A stretch of DNA of 10,426 bases from Euperipatoides rowelli (Eukaryota > Onychophora > Udeonychophora > Euonychophora > Peripatopsidae). Positions 1-7,195 of this stretch are shown here, one piece after another. Under the pieces are notes generated by a model. That model was given only the letters and a program-made list of their open reading frames with translations, was not told the DNA's origin and did not search any database. Location of the stretch: NCBI GenBank assembly GCA_003024985.2, contig PXIH01S0014202.1; one strand, written 5' to 3'. Numbering within the stretch: the first letter of the stretch is position 1; the number at the start of each line of letters is the position of its first letter. A program made the position numbers and the translations under genes.

Positions 1-110
1 CAGCCATATTGGATAATTCCTAAAGTTTTGGGAAGCATGTCCAAGTAAGGGCGCCCTTTTGAAAAACAATTTTTTTAAGGAATTCTGATTCTATCCAAAG
101 AAGAGCGCCT

Positions 111-239
111 GCAATGCATTGTGGTAAATCTAAGGTTTCCTAGCATGGAGCCGAACAAGAGTGCCCCCCCCCCTCATTTCCCCCCAAACAAATGATAAGA
201 GCGCATACGCCCTTGCTCGGCATTTTACGGTAATTAACG
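111..239 (+). repeat. Dispersed repeat family A, copy 1
   Basis: This stretch aligns directly with 9792-9922. Shared words in order are CATTGTGGTAAATCTAA, a CTAGCATGG block, GAACAAG followed by a CGCC or TGCC and C-rich tract, AATGATAAG, and CATTTTACG followed by TAAT. By eye the two copies are about 75% identical, with small indels. A run of ten C lies inside this copy (about 164-173). No coding potential is visible. It is probably part of an old dispersed transposable element; the class cannot be told because no terminal repeats or target duplication are clear. Confidence 0.75.
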
Positions 240-527
240 GTTGCAAATATCAAAAAAATTCAAAATTACATTAAAAATTGATCATGTTATAACCTTTCAT
301 GGGGAAAAAATTAAAATCAGAGCATTATTTCCGGAGGTATGGTCGTTTTTCAAAAGGTCGCCATTCGCCATCTTGGATTGGCCACCATTTTTATTAGCTA
401 CCGCTGACCGCTACCAGGTGGCCATCATGTTTTTTTGTGATCCTAATATACCAATGTAACTGCGGTATAAAAGAAATTTGGTACCCCCTAATTATACTGA
501 AATATTGACTGGCACATAGACTATTTT
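240..527. other. Non-coding flank of the large inverted repeat
   Basis: No gene is seen here. The stretch holds an isolated CGCCATCTTGGATTGGCC word near 366-382, resembling the repeat units of the inverted repeat that follows. It also has a short inverted repeat, TGGCCACC (379-386) with GGTGGCCA (417-424). A 72-codon open frame (241-459) begins at a TTG in AT-rich DNA, has no family features and is taken as chance. Confidence 0.5.
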
Positions 528-552
528 AGGTTTAAGGCTGTTTTTATCGGAA

Positions 553-582
553 ATGATGTCATTTAACCGGAAATGACATCAT
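553..582. repeat. Perfect 12-bp hairpin with CRE-like arms
   Basis: ATGATGTCATTT (553-564) and AAATGACATCAT (571-582) are perfect reverse complements around the loop AACCGG. Each arm holds a TGATGTCA/TGACATCA word, one base from the CRE consensus TGACGTCA. The counterpart in the right arm keeps the same layout, so this is part of the repeat unit rather than a chance hairpin. Confidence 0.85.
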
Positions 583-588
583 ATTATG

Positions 589-623
589 ATGCATTAGGGG
601 TAATTATATTATCCCTAATGCAT
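589..623. repeat. 11-bp hairpin ATGCATTAGGG / CCCTAATGCAT
   Basis: Perfect complementary 11-mers (589-599 and 613-623) flank a 13-nt AT-rich loop, six bases after the preceding hairpin. The mirrored copy near 2320-2355 is decayed, so the palindrome is better preserved in the left arm. Confidence 0.8.
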
Positions 624-631
624 TACAAAAT

Positions 632-1110
632 CCAAGATGGCCGATTTTCGGCTCCTGTTTCTTAAAGGTATAGGGGCTTTTTAGTACCGTAAGTGACATC
701 ATGACTTCCTGTTCTATTGTTTGAGGTCTGGCTCACCTCCCATCATGCATTGTAAAAATCCAAGATGGCCAACTTCCTGTTCCTATTATTCCGATAGATG
801 CCCCGCCCACTCTGGATTAACCGGCACCTCCGGTTCCTGTCATGTGACTTCCAGTTCCTGTTCTATTGTCTAAGGTTCTGACTCACATTACCCATAATGC
901 AATATTCAAGATGGCTGACTTCGGTTCCTGTTGTAGGTATAGGGGGGCTTTTTACCACCGGAAGTGACATCATCACTTCCTGTCCTATTGTTTGAGGTTC
1001 TGGCTCATGTTTCCCATAATGCAATATCCAAGATGGCCGACTTTTGGTTCCTGTTCTATTGTTTTAGTTTCTGGCTCACATTACCCATAATGCAAAATCC
1101 AAGATGGTGG
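632..1110 (+). repeat. Tandem-like units with YY1-, ETS- and CRE-like motifs
   Basis: Diverged units of about 70-145 bp repeat head to tail. A typical unit reads CCCATAATGCA, a few bases, CCAAGATGGCC, GACTTCCGGTTCCTGTT, TCTATTGTTTGAGGTTCTGG, CTCACATTA, and the next CCCATAATGCA. CCAAGATGGC matches the core of the vertebrate YY1 site, and ACTTCCGG is the ETS consensus on the reverse strand. TGACATCA is CRE-like and CATGTGAC is E-box-like. The resemblance is seen directly; binding is inference. Mirrored units fill 1862-2413 and one extra unit lies at 2414-2510. Confidence 0.8.
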
Positions 1111-1358
1111 CTAATTTTTTTTTTTAATTCATTCAAAATGGCAGACAAGATGGTGGCCTTCTTGAATACGCTTGCGTGAAAACTTAGAAAATATTTTTGG
1201 AAATTTTTTTTTTATTTATTCTAATGATGGATGGTGGCTATCTTGAATGCACATGCGTGAAAACTTAGAAAATATTTTTGGAAAAAGTAAAAAAAAGTAA
1301 GAATTTAAAAAAATGTTCAGATCACTTTGACTTCAAGATTTGTTTTGTCATTGAGATG

Positions 1359-1532
1359 TAGAATAGGCCTATGAAACTATAAGCTTGTAACTGATCAGGT
1401 GTGGCTACCATGGGACCCTAAAAATCGATTTTTTTAAAAAAATCATCCAATCATGTTGTAATTTAATAAAGTTTTAGAATATAGGTATGAAATTAGAAGA
1501 TTGTAAGTTATCGGATTCAGGAGATAGAGTGG
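1359..1532 (+). repeat. Diverged direct repeat in the inverted-repeat spacer
   Basis: The segment 1359-1404 (TAGAATAGGCCTATGAAACT, then a block with AAGCTTGTAACTGATCAGG) recurs in the same orientation at 1475-1532 (TAGAATATAGGTATGAAATT, then AAGATTGTAAGTTATCGGAT). The first copy straddles the inner edge of the left arm, so the spacer holds a partial direct duplication of arm-edge sequence. Estimated identity is about 70%. Confidence 0.65.
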
Positions 1533-1627
1533 TTTAAATATTTTTCTTATAGCCTACTGCAGCCATATTAAGCTAATCATGTATGCAATCATAATAATTT
1601 TTAATACACACCTATTAAATTTGATTA
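1373..1627. other. Spacer (loop) of the giant inverted repeat
   Basis: This 255 bp of AT-rich sequence separates the two arms. It contains the second copy of the direct repeat (1475-1532) and a short ATCGATTTTTTTAAAAAAATCAT tract with self-complementary T and A runs (about 1424-1446). No ORF, RNA gene or transposase remnant is visible. Confidence 0.7.
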
Positions 1628-2413
1628 ATAGGCCTATTCTACATCTCAATGACAAAACAAATCTCGAAGTACAACGTGATCTGAACATTTTTTTAAATTT
1701 TCACTTTTTTTTTACTTTTTCCAAAAAAAATTCTAAGTTTTCGTGCATGCGTAATTGCGTATCCAAGATGGCCTCCATCCACCATTTTGAATAAATTAAA
1801 AAAAAAATTCCAAAAATATTTTCTAAGTTTTCGGCTATCTTAAATAAATTTTAAAAAATCCACCATCTTGGATTTTGCATTATGGGTATTGTGAACCAGA
1901 GACTAAAACTATAACAGTGCATTATGGGAAATGTGAGCCAGAACCTTAAAAAATAGAACAGTAAGTGATGTCACTTCTGGTGGTAAAAAGCCCCAATACC
2001 TACAAGAAACAGGAACCGGAAGTCAGCCATATAGATATTGCATTATGGGTAATGTGAGCCAGAACCTAAGACAACAGAACAGGAACTGGAAGTCACATGA
2101 TAGGAACCGGAAGTGCCGGTTAATCCAGAGTGGGAGGAGCCTCTATCGGAATAACAGGAACCAGAAATTGGCCATCTTGGATTTTTGCAATGCATGACGG
2201 GAGGTGAACCAGAACCTCAAACAATAGAACAGGAAGTTATGACCTCACTTCCGGTATTAAAAAGCCCCTATATCTTTAAGAAACAGGAACCGGAAGTTGG
2301 CCATCTTGGATTTTGCAATACATTATATGTAATATAATAACCCTTAATGCATCATAATATGATGTCATTTCCTGTTAAATGATGTCACTTCCGGTAAAAA
2401 CAGCCTTAAACCT
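1628..2413 (-). repeat. Right arm of the giant inverted repeat
   Basis: This is the mirror of 528-1372. It is about 60 bp shorter, chiefly from loss in the 1770-1930 part, where one unit of the left arm is shortened. CCATCTTGG words (about 1863, 2172, 2300) and ACCGGAAGT words (about 2013, 2106, 2289) mark the mirrored units. One unit reads GGCTGACTT on the left (near 914) but has lost the CCATCTTGG word here (CAGCCATATAG near 2024). The divergence is scattered substitution rather than a clean copy, so the duplication is old. Confidence 0.95.
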
Positions 2414-2510
2414 ATCTGGAACCGGAAGTTGGCTATCTTGAATTTTTGACAGGAACTGGAAGTCATGTGACTGGAAACCGAAACGATGCAAACCAGAAGT
2501 GAGCCAGAAA
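2414..2510 (-). repeat. Extra repeat unit beyond the right arm
   Basis: GGAACCGGAAGTTGGCTATC, AACTGGAAGTCATGTGACTGG and CAGAAGTGAGCCAGAAACC continue the monomer pattern outside the paired region. No matching unit sits left of 528 apart from the lone CCATCTTGG word near 369. The array is therefore asymmetric: either it was longer before one end was lost, or the inversion captured only part of it. Confidence 0.7.
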
Positions 2511-2698
2511 CCCCATTTCCTATCTACTCATTTATTTTTTAAACATGTAAATGTAAAAATTATATTTTTATTCAATTTAGTTTGTCTTTATTTTGTTGAA
2601 TATAGACAAAGGTTGAGTAAACTTCCCGGTATAATGTCTCCTTCTCAGAGATTTCTGAAAGGAGACCTTATATACAGTACATGTTTAAACACATAGTA
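2511..2698. other. Non-coding gap with two weak hairpins
   Basis: No gene is seen here. TTTGTCT (2581-2587) pairs with AGACAAA (2604-2610), and TCTCCTT (2638-2644) pairs with AAGGAGA (2659-2665). TATATACAGTACAT near 2670 recurs near 4860. A 65-codon open frame from a non-ATG start covers part of this stretch and shows no family features. Confidence 0.4.
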
Positions 2699-3140
2699 GT
2701 TCTAGACAACATACATTGCTTATATGAGCTTTCGCCTAATAACACTCGTAAAAATAATATAGGCTATACAAGGTAGGGGTTAAATACTGTCGTACTAAAA
2801 GAATGCAAAATCACATTAATTTTAGAAATATTAATTGGTGGAATTCTCTTCCACAAGATATTCTGGGAGTGAAGTCTTTTTTAGTGTTTAAGCGCAAGCT
2901 TGATATTTTCTTGTTTAATGATTTTACTTTTAAGTCTTTCTTTTGATTTTGATTGATTTTATACTTTGTAAAAGTTCTGTTGTTTTTATCATTTGTAACT
3001 TTATCTAATTGTTTGTAATTTTTATACTGATCAATTATTATTTATATAGTTTACACTGTTTTGTATATGTTTATGTGACAAATTTGGTTGTAACAAGTCA
3101 TTAATGAATAATACCAATAGCTAAATAAATAAATAAATAA
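2699..3140 (+). mobile_element. 3' fragment of a CR1/L2-type non-LTR retrotransposon
   Basis: This fragment keeps the C-terminal end of a reverse-transcriptase ORF, a roughly 175-bp AT-rich 3' untranslated stretch and a (TAAA)n tail at 3122-3140. Short tandem repeats at the 3' end instead of plain poly(A) are known for CR1/L2-like elements, and severe 5' truncation is usual for non-LTR insertions. The upstream edge is uncertain: residues like LYELSP and NNTRK can be read from 2702 in one frame, then the match moves to the frame ending at 2946, with a TAG in the first frame near 2774. The copy is therefore broken and inactive. The clade (CR1, L2, Daphne or related) cannot be fixed from so short a tail. 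Confidence 0.82.
2758..2946 (+). pseudogene. C-terminal remnant of a non-LTR reverse transcriptase
   Basis: The open frame begins after a TAA at 2755 and ends at TGA 2944-2946. It contains CRTKRMQN, then WWNSLPQDILGVKSFLVFKR followed by KLDIF. The pattern W-N-S-L-P, about eight residues, S-F, then F-K-x-x-L-D just before the stop is the well-known C-terminus of reverse transcriptases in CR1/L2/jockey-like elements, downstream of the polymerase domain. No catalytic FADD-type motif and no endonuclease are present, because the element is truncated. It has no start codon of its own and is not expected to be functional. Confidence 0.85.
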
Positions 3141-4097
3141 GTTTTTCTTGATGGACAAGAGACAATTTGAAATGAGCTCCTCTCTTGTTGATTGGGTGTA
3201 ATGTTTAGAAGCTACTAATAAATATTTTAATCATACTTTCGTAGTGTTTATAGAATAAATGGAATAAAGATAACTTTGGCCTTCATTTTATCTGTGTATT
3301 GTAAAAGAAACTTTATGATAATTCTTTTAAAACTGACACTATATCTAAGTCATAATTTTCCTTGCATTAAAAATAAAAAATGCATATTTATTTACCTATC
3401 ACAAATTTTTGCAGCTTGTTATGGAACAAGCATAATATGTATTTTTAGTTTTTAATTTTTATTCTTTTCTTTCATCACTTTTGTTTACTCTAAGATTGTA
3501 TAGTGTTACATCTAATCATTCTAGAGCATTATTTTGTTAGTTCAAATGTCATTGTATCTTGCCAAATAGTAAACACAATTATTTTTAAGAAAAAACAAAA
3601 AATGTTTTGTTTAATTTTCGATCATTATAAAAAATATCATTATCCTATTTATAGGAAAATGTCAAAAAATATAATAAAATTTGATAAATTAAGCTTGCTA
3701 AAAAAAATATTTAAAGGCTAACCATACTCGAATTTTTTTTTTTTTTTTTTTGCAAATCATAGAAATCAAAATTATTACTATTATTTTTTAAATAGGATAG
3801 ATAAGCTATGGTATGATTTTTCCTTTCTCGTTTTAGTTGTGGGGAGGAGGGTTGTGCTTTATACTTGTGCCAATTTGCTCATTTTCTTTTCTTTTTTTAA
3901 AGTGTGAAAATTTGTTTAGTGAAGAAATGAGTCACAGAAAGTAATAGGTTTCATGTAAAGTCAGAATATTTTTTTTTTAAAAATGTAAAATTTGACATTT
4001 AAAAATAGCCTAAATGATAGAATTTATGTCTAAAAATTTAATTGAATTACGGTAGTTAAATACGTTTTCAATATTTCTACCATATTTTTATTTGTAG
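3141..4097. other. AT-rich non-coding stretch upstream of the exons
   Basis: This is probably the intron or 5' flank of the gene that follows. It holds short hairpins: ACAAGAGA (3155-3162) with TCTCTTGT (3181-3188); GCTTGTT (3414-3420) with AACAAGC (3425-3431) around a 4-nt loop; and TCCTATTTATAGGA (3643-3656). A run of 19 T lies at 3733-3751. I looked for an upstream exon that splices to 4098 and found none that is convincing. The 72-codon frame at 3503-3721 is lysine- and isoleucine-rich, as expected from AT-rich DNA, and is treated as chance. Confidence 0.5.
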
Positions 4098-4338
4098 ATT
4101 TTGGAAATGAATTTGCCTCGTCTGACTGGTGCCCTAAGAGCTTTTTCGAATATTAGCCCTCATTTAGACCTAAATAATGATTTATGTGATCTTATTGAGA
4201 AAAGGAGACTCAGAACAGAAAGACGTGCCAAAAATTACCTGACTTGGATTTTACTGAAAAACACTCTGATTCAACATGCTAAGACCAATGATATTAACAC
4301 AAGTATTAAAGACCTCATGCAAGCAGCTAAAGATATTG
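4098..4338 (+). CDS. Penultimate exon of an unrecognised spliced gene
   Basis: The frame opens exactly after the acceptor TTTGTAG (AG at 4096-4097; that TAG is itself an in-frame stop) and closes at the donor TTG|GTAAAT (GT at 4339). That gives 80 codons plus one base (phase 1). The product is mostly helical and charged: NLPRLTGALRAFSNISPHLD, a basic stretch EKRRLRTERRAK, then NYLTWILLKNTLIQHAK and SIKDLMQAAKDI. I do not recognise the family. Varied residues and amphipathic helices distinguish it from the AT-driven frames around it. Splicing to 4751 keeps the frame. It could be an internal exon, or hold the start codon ATG 4107 (G at -3), giving a 109-residue protein. No signal peptide or membrane segment is evident. 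Confidence 0.72.
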
Positions 4339-4750
4339 GTAAATATTTTATAATAAATTATCTGTTATTAAAAAATATATACTGTATATCTGACAGCTTT
4401 CAGTTAAGAGTTTGAGTTGTAGAAATATTGGGAAGCAGATAGCCTATCAGATTCATCCCTCCTATTGTAATTTTTTGAGCATCCAAATTCAGCTTAAAAT
4501 ATTGTAGTGTATGCTATTATTAATTGACTTGTTAGTGAAAGAAATTGATGGTTATTGGTTTTATTAATTCATTTCCTTAAACTGTTCTGTTCTAAAATAT
4601 AATTGGATAATTTTGATATGCAAATTTAATTACTCATAAATAATCATTGTTTGATAATATACTGTACAGTACATATACTTTTGGTGTTTTCCATCCGCTA
4701 TATTTCAGCTTTTCTTTCACATATTTGCTATATTGTTTACAATATTTAAG
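4339..4750 (+). other. Intron (412 bp, GT-AG, phase 1)
   Basis: The donor is GTAAAT and the acceptor is ATATTTAAG at 4742-4750, preceded by a moderately T-rich tract. An alternative acceptor TATTTCAG at 4708 would put TAA in frame at the end of the added 42 bases, so 4750 is preferred. Inside are TACTGTACAGTACAT near 4662, which is palindromic at its core (ACTGTACAGT), and otherwise AT-rich sequence. Confidence 0.65.
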
Positions 4751-4848
4751 TTGTTGAAGGAGCAGTTTACTCATTGGCTGAATTTGATGAATGGAAAGTT
4801 GTCACACCTCCACGTAGAAGCATGCAGAATGTATTCACCGCTTACTGA
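4751..4848 (+). CDS. Terminal exon of the same gene, stop at TGA 4846
   Basis: The first two bases (TT) complete the valine codon begun by the G at 4338. The exon then reads VEGAVYSLAEFDEW, KVVTPPRRSMQNVFTAY and stops at TGA 4846-4848. Together with the preceding exon this gives a 112-residue C-terminal segment. Two things support it: the phase agreement, and a compact, non-AT-driven composition with PPRR and EFDEW that ends at a stop followed by a plausible 3'UTR. The tail is proline/arginine-rich and aromatic-ended (FTAY), which could suit a short binding motif, but I cannot name a partner. The function is unknown. Confidence 0.7.
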
Positions 4849-5125
4849 TTAAAAGCCCTATATACAGTACATTAAATCAGTCTCTCTCTTTCTCTCTATT
4901 ATGGCTAGTCCATGCTAGAGGTATTCTCTCCCACAATTTAAACTGGTTGATAGCCATTAACATATTATTTTGGGACTTATGATTTCAGAGAAAATCATAA
5001 AGATACTGAATGCCTGGTATCACTCAACCAACTTTATTTGCTTTTTATTTGAAGAAGTTGTATTATTTATTTGTGATATTTTATAAAGTGGATAATAAAA
5101 CCTTGGTTATATTTTAGCTGAGTCG
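4849..5125 (+). other. Probable 3' untranslated region
   Basis: The stretch runs from the stop codon to a predicted cleavage zone about 10-30 bases after AATAAA. It contains TATATACAGTACAT (about 4859; also near 2670), a CT-rich microsatellite at 4881-4897, and no further coding frame. Its end overlaps the left terminus of the MITE-like element at 5111, so that insertion may define or disturb the transcript end. Confidence 0.5.
5094..5099 (+). promoter_or_regulatory. Poly(A) signal AATAAA
   Basis: A canonical hexamer lies 246 bases after the stop codon, followed by the T/G-containing CTTGGTTATATTTTAG. The distance and the downstream sequence are suitable for 3' end formation. AATAAA is frequent in DNA this AT-rich, so its weight comes from its place after the terminal exon. 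Confidence 0.5.
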
Positions 5126-5350
5126 TTCATCTCCTTTCTTGTGACCAGCGTTTTTAACAAAGAACTTTAAATATTTTTTATAATGTTGTTCTGGGTGACG
5201 CTTTGGTGTTATTACCTGCCTCGCAGATGTGCACCAAAGTACAGTAATTCTGCAATGAGTCTTACATTGACTAGACAGTCCTTCAAAGTTATCATTCAAC
5301 TTTGCATCGAGCCTCAAGATATTCAGTCTGCAGGATGAACCAGCTAAAAT
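5111..5350. mobile_element. MITE-like element with terminal inverted repeats
   Basis: ATTTTAGCTG, AGTC, GTTCATC (5111-5131) is mirrored at the right end by GATGAACCAGCTAAAAT (5334-5350). The reverse complement matches all 17 positions, with a 4-base insertion on the left. The 240-bp body is less AT-rich than its surroundings and has an internal hairpin, CTTTGGTG (5201-5208) with CACCAAAG (5232-5239). Short length, terminal inverted repeats and lack of a transposase fit a non-autonomous DNA transposon. No clean target-site duplication is visible, so the boundaries are uncertain and the superfamily is not assigned. Confidence 0.5.
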
Positions 5351-6290
5351 TCATACCATGGACATAATAAAATGTTATATTTTATTACCTTCAGTTAGAA
5401 TTATTATTATTATTTTATGGCACCTAGGCTGGTTATCAATGGATGCGCTAGTCAGATCTTGTATCATAGCATATCTCACTCCTTTCGTATGCTGTGTGTT
5501 ATTCGAGTTTAAGCCTGTTTGCTTATACCTGGAACATTAACTTTTTCCTGATAACAAGCAAATTTTGAACTACTACTATGAAAGTGCGGCGGGATTTCCT
5601 TATATCTAATCCTAGTCACCCAATTGGTTCTCATTTCTTAATAATATTTCGAGAAGATCGATGAGACATGTAGCTACATTCTTAACTATAAATTATTCTA
5701 CCTTTATGTGCTTAAAGGAAGAATTTGGTTTAGTCATTCCTGGCAGAATCCTTTACGGTATTCTAAATCATTGCTCTATTTGTTAATGGCATGTTTGGTA
5801 GGGAAAAAATAAAAAGTATAGGGGACACAATTTTTCTTAGATAACTGATTGGACAATCCACTTCACTCTCATTATAATGGCCAACTTATTTCCATTCTTT
5901 TTTAATAAGCAGAGTGTATTTTCCCTTCCATGTCATGAAAGTGCAATCAACTTTGATTTCCGTTTATCTAAAGTACGGAGAGAGAAAATTTCTACTCATC
6001 TCAAATTATAAAAGGACTTAGGCTATCATGCTTACGATCCAACTCCTATCTGTACTTTTTTCAGAGTATGTAAATGAGAAAAAGAAATGCTATTAACATT
6101 TTAGGTGATCAATATTGATTGCTATACCAGTCAAATTCATTTGCACGCTTTTTTTTTTAATAAAAGTTTGGACCCAAATCTAATGCTGGCCATTTGGTAA
6201 AAATGTCAGCAACGTTTAAAAACTTTAATTTTAAATCTTCACTTTAAATATGTCTTGCCCAACACTTTAATTCTATAGGCTAGCATTGAT

Positions 6291-6304
6291 GTGCAAATTT
6301 GCAC
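6291..6304. repeat. Perfect 14-bp palindrome GTGCAAATTTGCAC
   Basis: The 14 bases equal their own reverse complement, with no spacer. Each half holds TGCAAAT/ATTTGCA, close to the octamer core ATGCAAAT bound by POU-domain factors. It is isolated in intergenic DNA, and any binding is speculative. Confidence 0.6.
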
Positions 6305-6549
6305 TGCTTTAATAAACATATTTGAATAAGTGCACAAAACAATCAAATATATTATAGGGAACACAAATTTGTACATTTCAGGTTTATTCAGGTTTCAGGA
6401 ACTTATTTTATTACAACAAAATGTATACACAACTTTCTCAATACATTTCAAAGTTCTAGAACTTATATCAAGCACTGACAAGCTGTATTCAGAAACAAAA
6501 TAAAAATTATATACAAATAAATTAAAATGCAATTAAATGTTTTTAAGAT

Positions 6550-6583
6550 ATGAGGCCCTAGCCCCTAAGGATATGTGCCTCAT
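6550..6583. repeat. Hairpin ATGAGGC / GCCTCAT in GC-richer patch
   Basis: A perfect 7-bp stem (6550-6556 and 6577-6583) encloses CCTAGCCCCTAAGGATATGT, in which CCTA and TAGG-like words could pair further. It stands out from the AT-rich surroundings. On the minus strand an AATAAA lies about 170 bases further on (near 6385), so this could be a stem in the 3' end of a minus-strand transcript or of an old element. No coding sequence supports that. Confidence 0.45.
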
Positions 6584-6660
6584 TTACATACATTCCAAAT
6601 AAAATTTGATTGAAAACAACAAATAATTGTCAATACAGTCAATAGCACATGAGAAGTCAA

Positions 6661-6694
6661 ATCAGATATCAATATACACTTATCAGATATCAAT
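6661..6694 (+). repeat. Two-copy tandem repeat, 21-bp period
   Basis: ATCAGATATCAAT occurs at 6661-6673 and again at 6682-6694, followed in both cases by a tract ending ATACACTT or ATGCACTT. It is a minor local duplication. Confidence 0.6.
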
Positions 6695-7152
6695 TTGCAA
6701 TATGCACTTTACATTCGTATATCGTTAACATGACTTGACATGATGTTTATCATTAAGCATCTGCGCTGTATCAATCTTTGTGCTTTCTAAGATTTTTTTT
6801 TCTAGGCCTATAGAGAATTTATCGCAAAGACGATTAGAAATGCGACATGCTGATTGGCAATAGAAATTGACATGCTTTAGACAATTTTTTTTTCCGGTGT
6901 GCTACATGAAAGTTTTATAACTTATGCTGTTTTGTGGATATAAGTCTGTTGTTAACTAGCCTCTTTTTGTCTTTAATTTTGAAATTAAGGTTCTTCCCAG
7001 ACTTTATTCTCTAGTGAAAGGGATTATGTGCACCCTCTTTTTCAAAGCATGCATGTACAGGAAACACTTAAGATATGTTCTTAGAATATCCATTTTAAGT
7101 GAAAATCCATGTTAAACAGGGTTTACATGAATGTAGGCTACTATAGATACTG

Positions 7153-7195
7153 TCAAAGGGCGCCCCTCCAAATCAGTGCGCTACCCCTATTTCTT
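7153..7195 (+). repeat. Dispersed repeat family B, copy 1
   Basis: TCAAAGGGCGCCCCTCCAAA, then GTGCGCTACCCCTATTTCT, aligns with 8733-8780 (TCAAATGGCGCCCCACCAAA, then TGTGCCACTCCCT and TATTTCT). This is about 75% identity with small gaps. Both are short GC-rich islands in AT-rich DNA. Together with GGGCGCC words at 51 and 9841 they suggest remnants of one dispersed family. Confidence 0.6.

Larger units (their letters stand above)
528..1372 (+). repeat. Left arm of a giant inverted repeat
   Basis: The arm is the imperfect reverse complement of 1628-2413. The outer edge is AGGTTTAAGGCTG (528-540), matching CAGCCTTAAACCT (2401-2413). The innermost 37 bp (1336-1372) match 1628-1664 with no mismatch. 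In between, all landmarks recur in mirrored order: GATGTCATTTAAC, the GCATTA/CCCTAATGC pair, AGGGGCTTTTTA, a GGATTAACCGGCAC block, CATGTGACTTCCAGTTCC, CCATAATGCA, and the GAAAACTTAGAAAATATTTTTGG block. Estimated identity between arms is about 80-85% with indels. The arm is internally repetitive: CAAGATGG recurs near 633, 761, 907, 1029 and 1100. No transposase or other ORF is convincing inside it. It may be a fold-back transposon arm or an inverted satellite block. Confidence 0.95.
5351..7152. other. Long AT-rich intergenic stretch
   Basis: No gene can be supported. It contains an (ATT)n microsatellite at about 5399-5414, several AATAAA words, and small palindromes listed separately. The 60-codon frame at 5358-5540 is hydrophobic and isoleucine-rich with no splice or family support. 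A less AT-rich patch at 5420-5600 was read in all frames without a recognisable domain. Confidence 0.5.

Noticed and set aside
964-1179. 71-codon frame inside the left arm
   Set aside because: It follows the repeat monomers (CCAAGATGG read as codons), and the mirrored arm does not preserve it. It is a shadow of the repeat.
528-2413. Assembly or library artefact as the cause of the inverted repeat
   Set aside because: The arms differ at roughly one base in five or six and by indels. An artefact would give near-identical arms.
4101-4109. TTG at 4101 as the gene start
   Set aside because: The frame opens at the splice acceptor at 4097. A eukaryotic start would be ATG at 4107 if the exon is the first coding one.
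4701-4708. Alternative acceptor TATTTCAG for the last exon
   Set aside because: In the phase set by the donor at 4338, using it brings TAA in frame before the coding part. The acceptor at 4750 keeps the frame open.
4825-4845. PCNA-binding (PIP) motif at the protein C-terminus (QNVFTAY)
   Set aside because: The second terminal aromatic is missing and the fourth position is F rather than the usual I, L or M, so it is too weak to claim.
5114-5317. 67-codon minus-strand open frame
   Set aside because: It lies almost exactly inside the MITE-like element and has no family motif or splice context, so it is treated as an accident of a less AT-rich repeat.
5358-5540. 60-codon hydrophobic frame
   Set aside because: Its isoleucine-rich start comes from an ATT microsatellite, and there are no splice sites or recognisable family.
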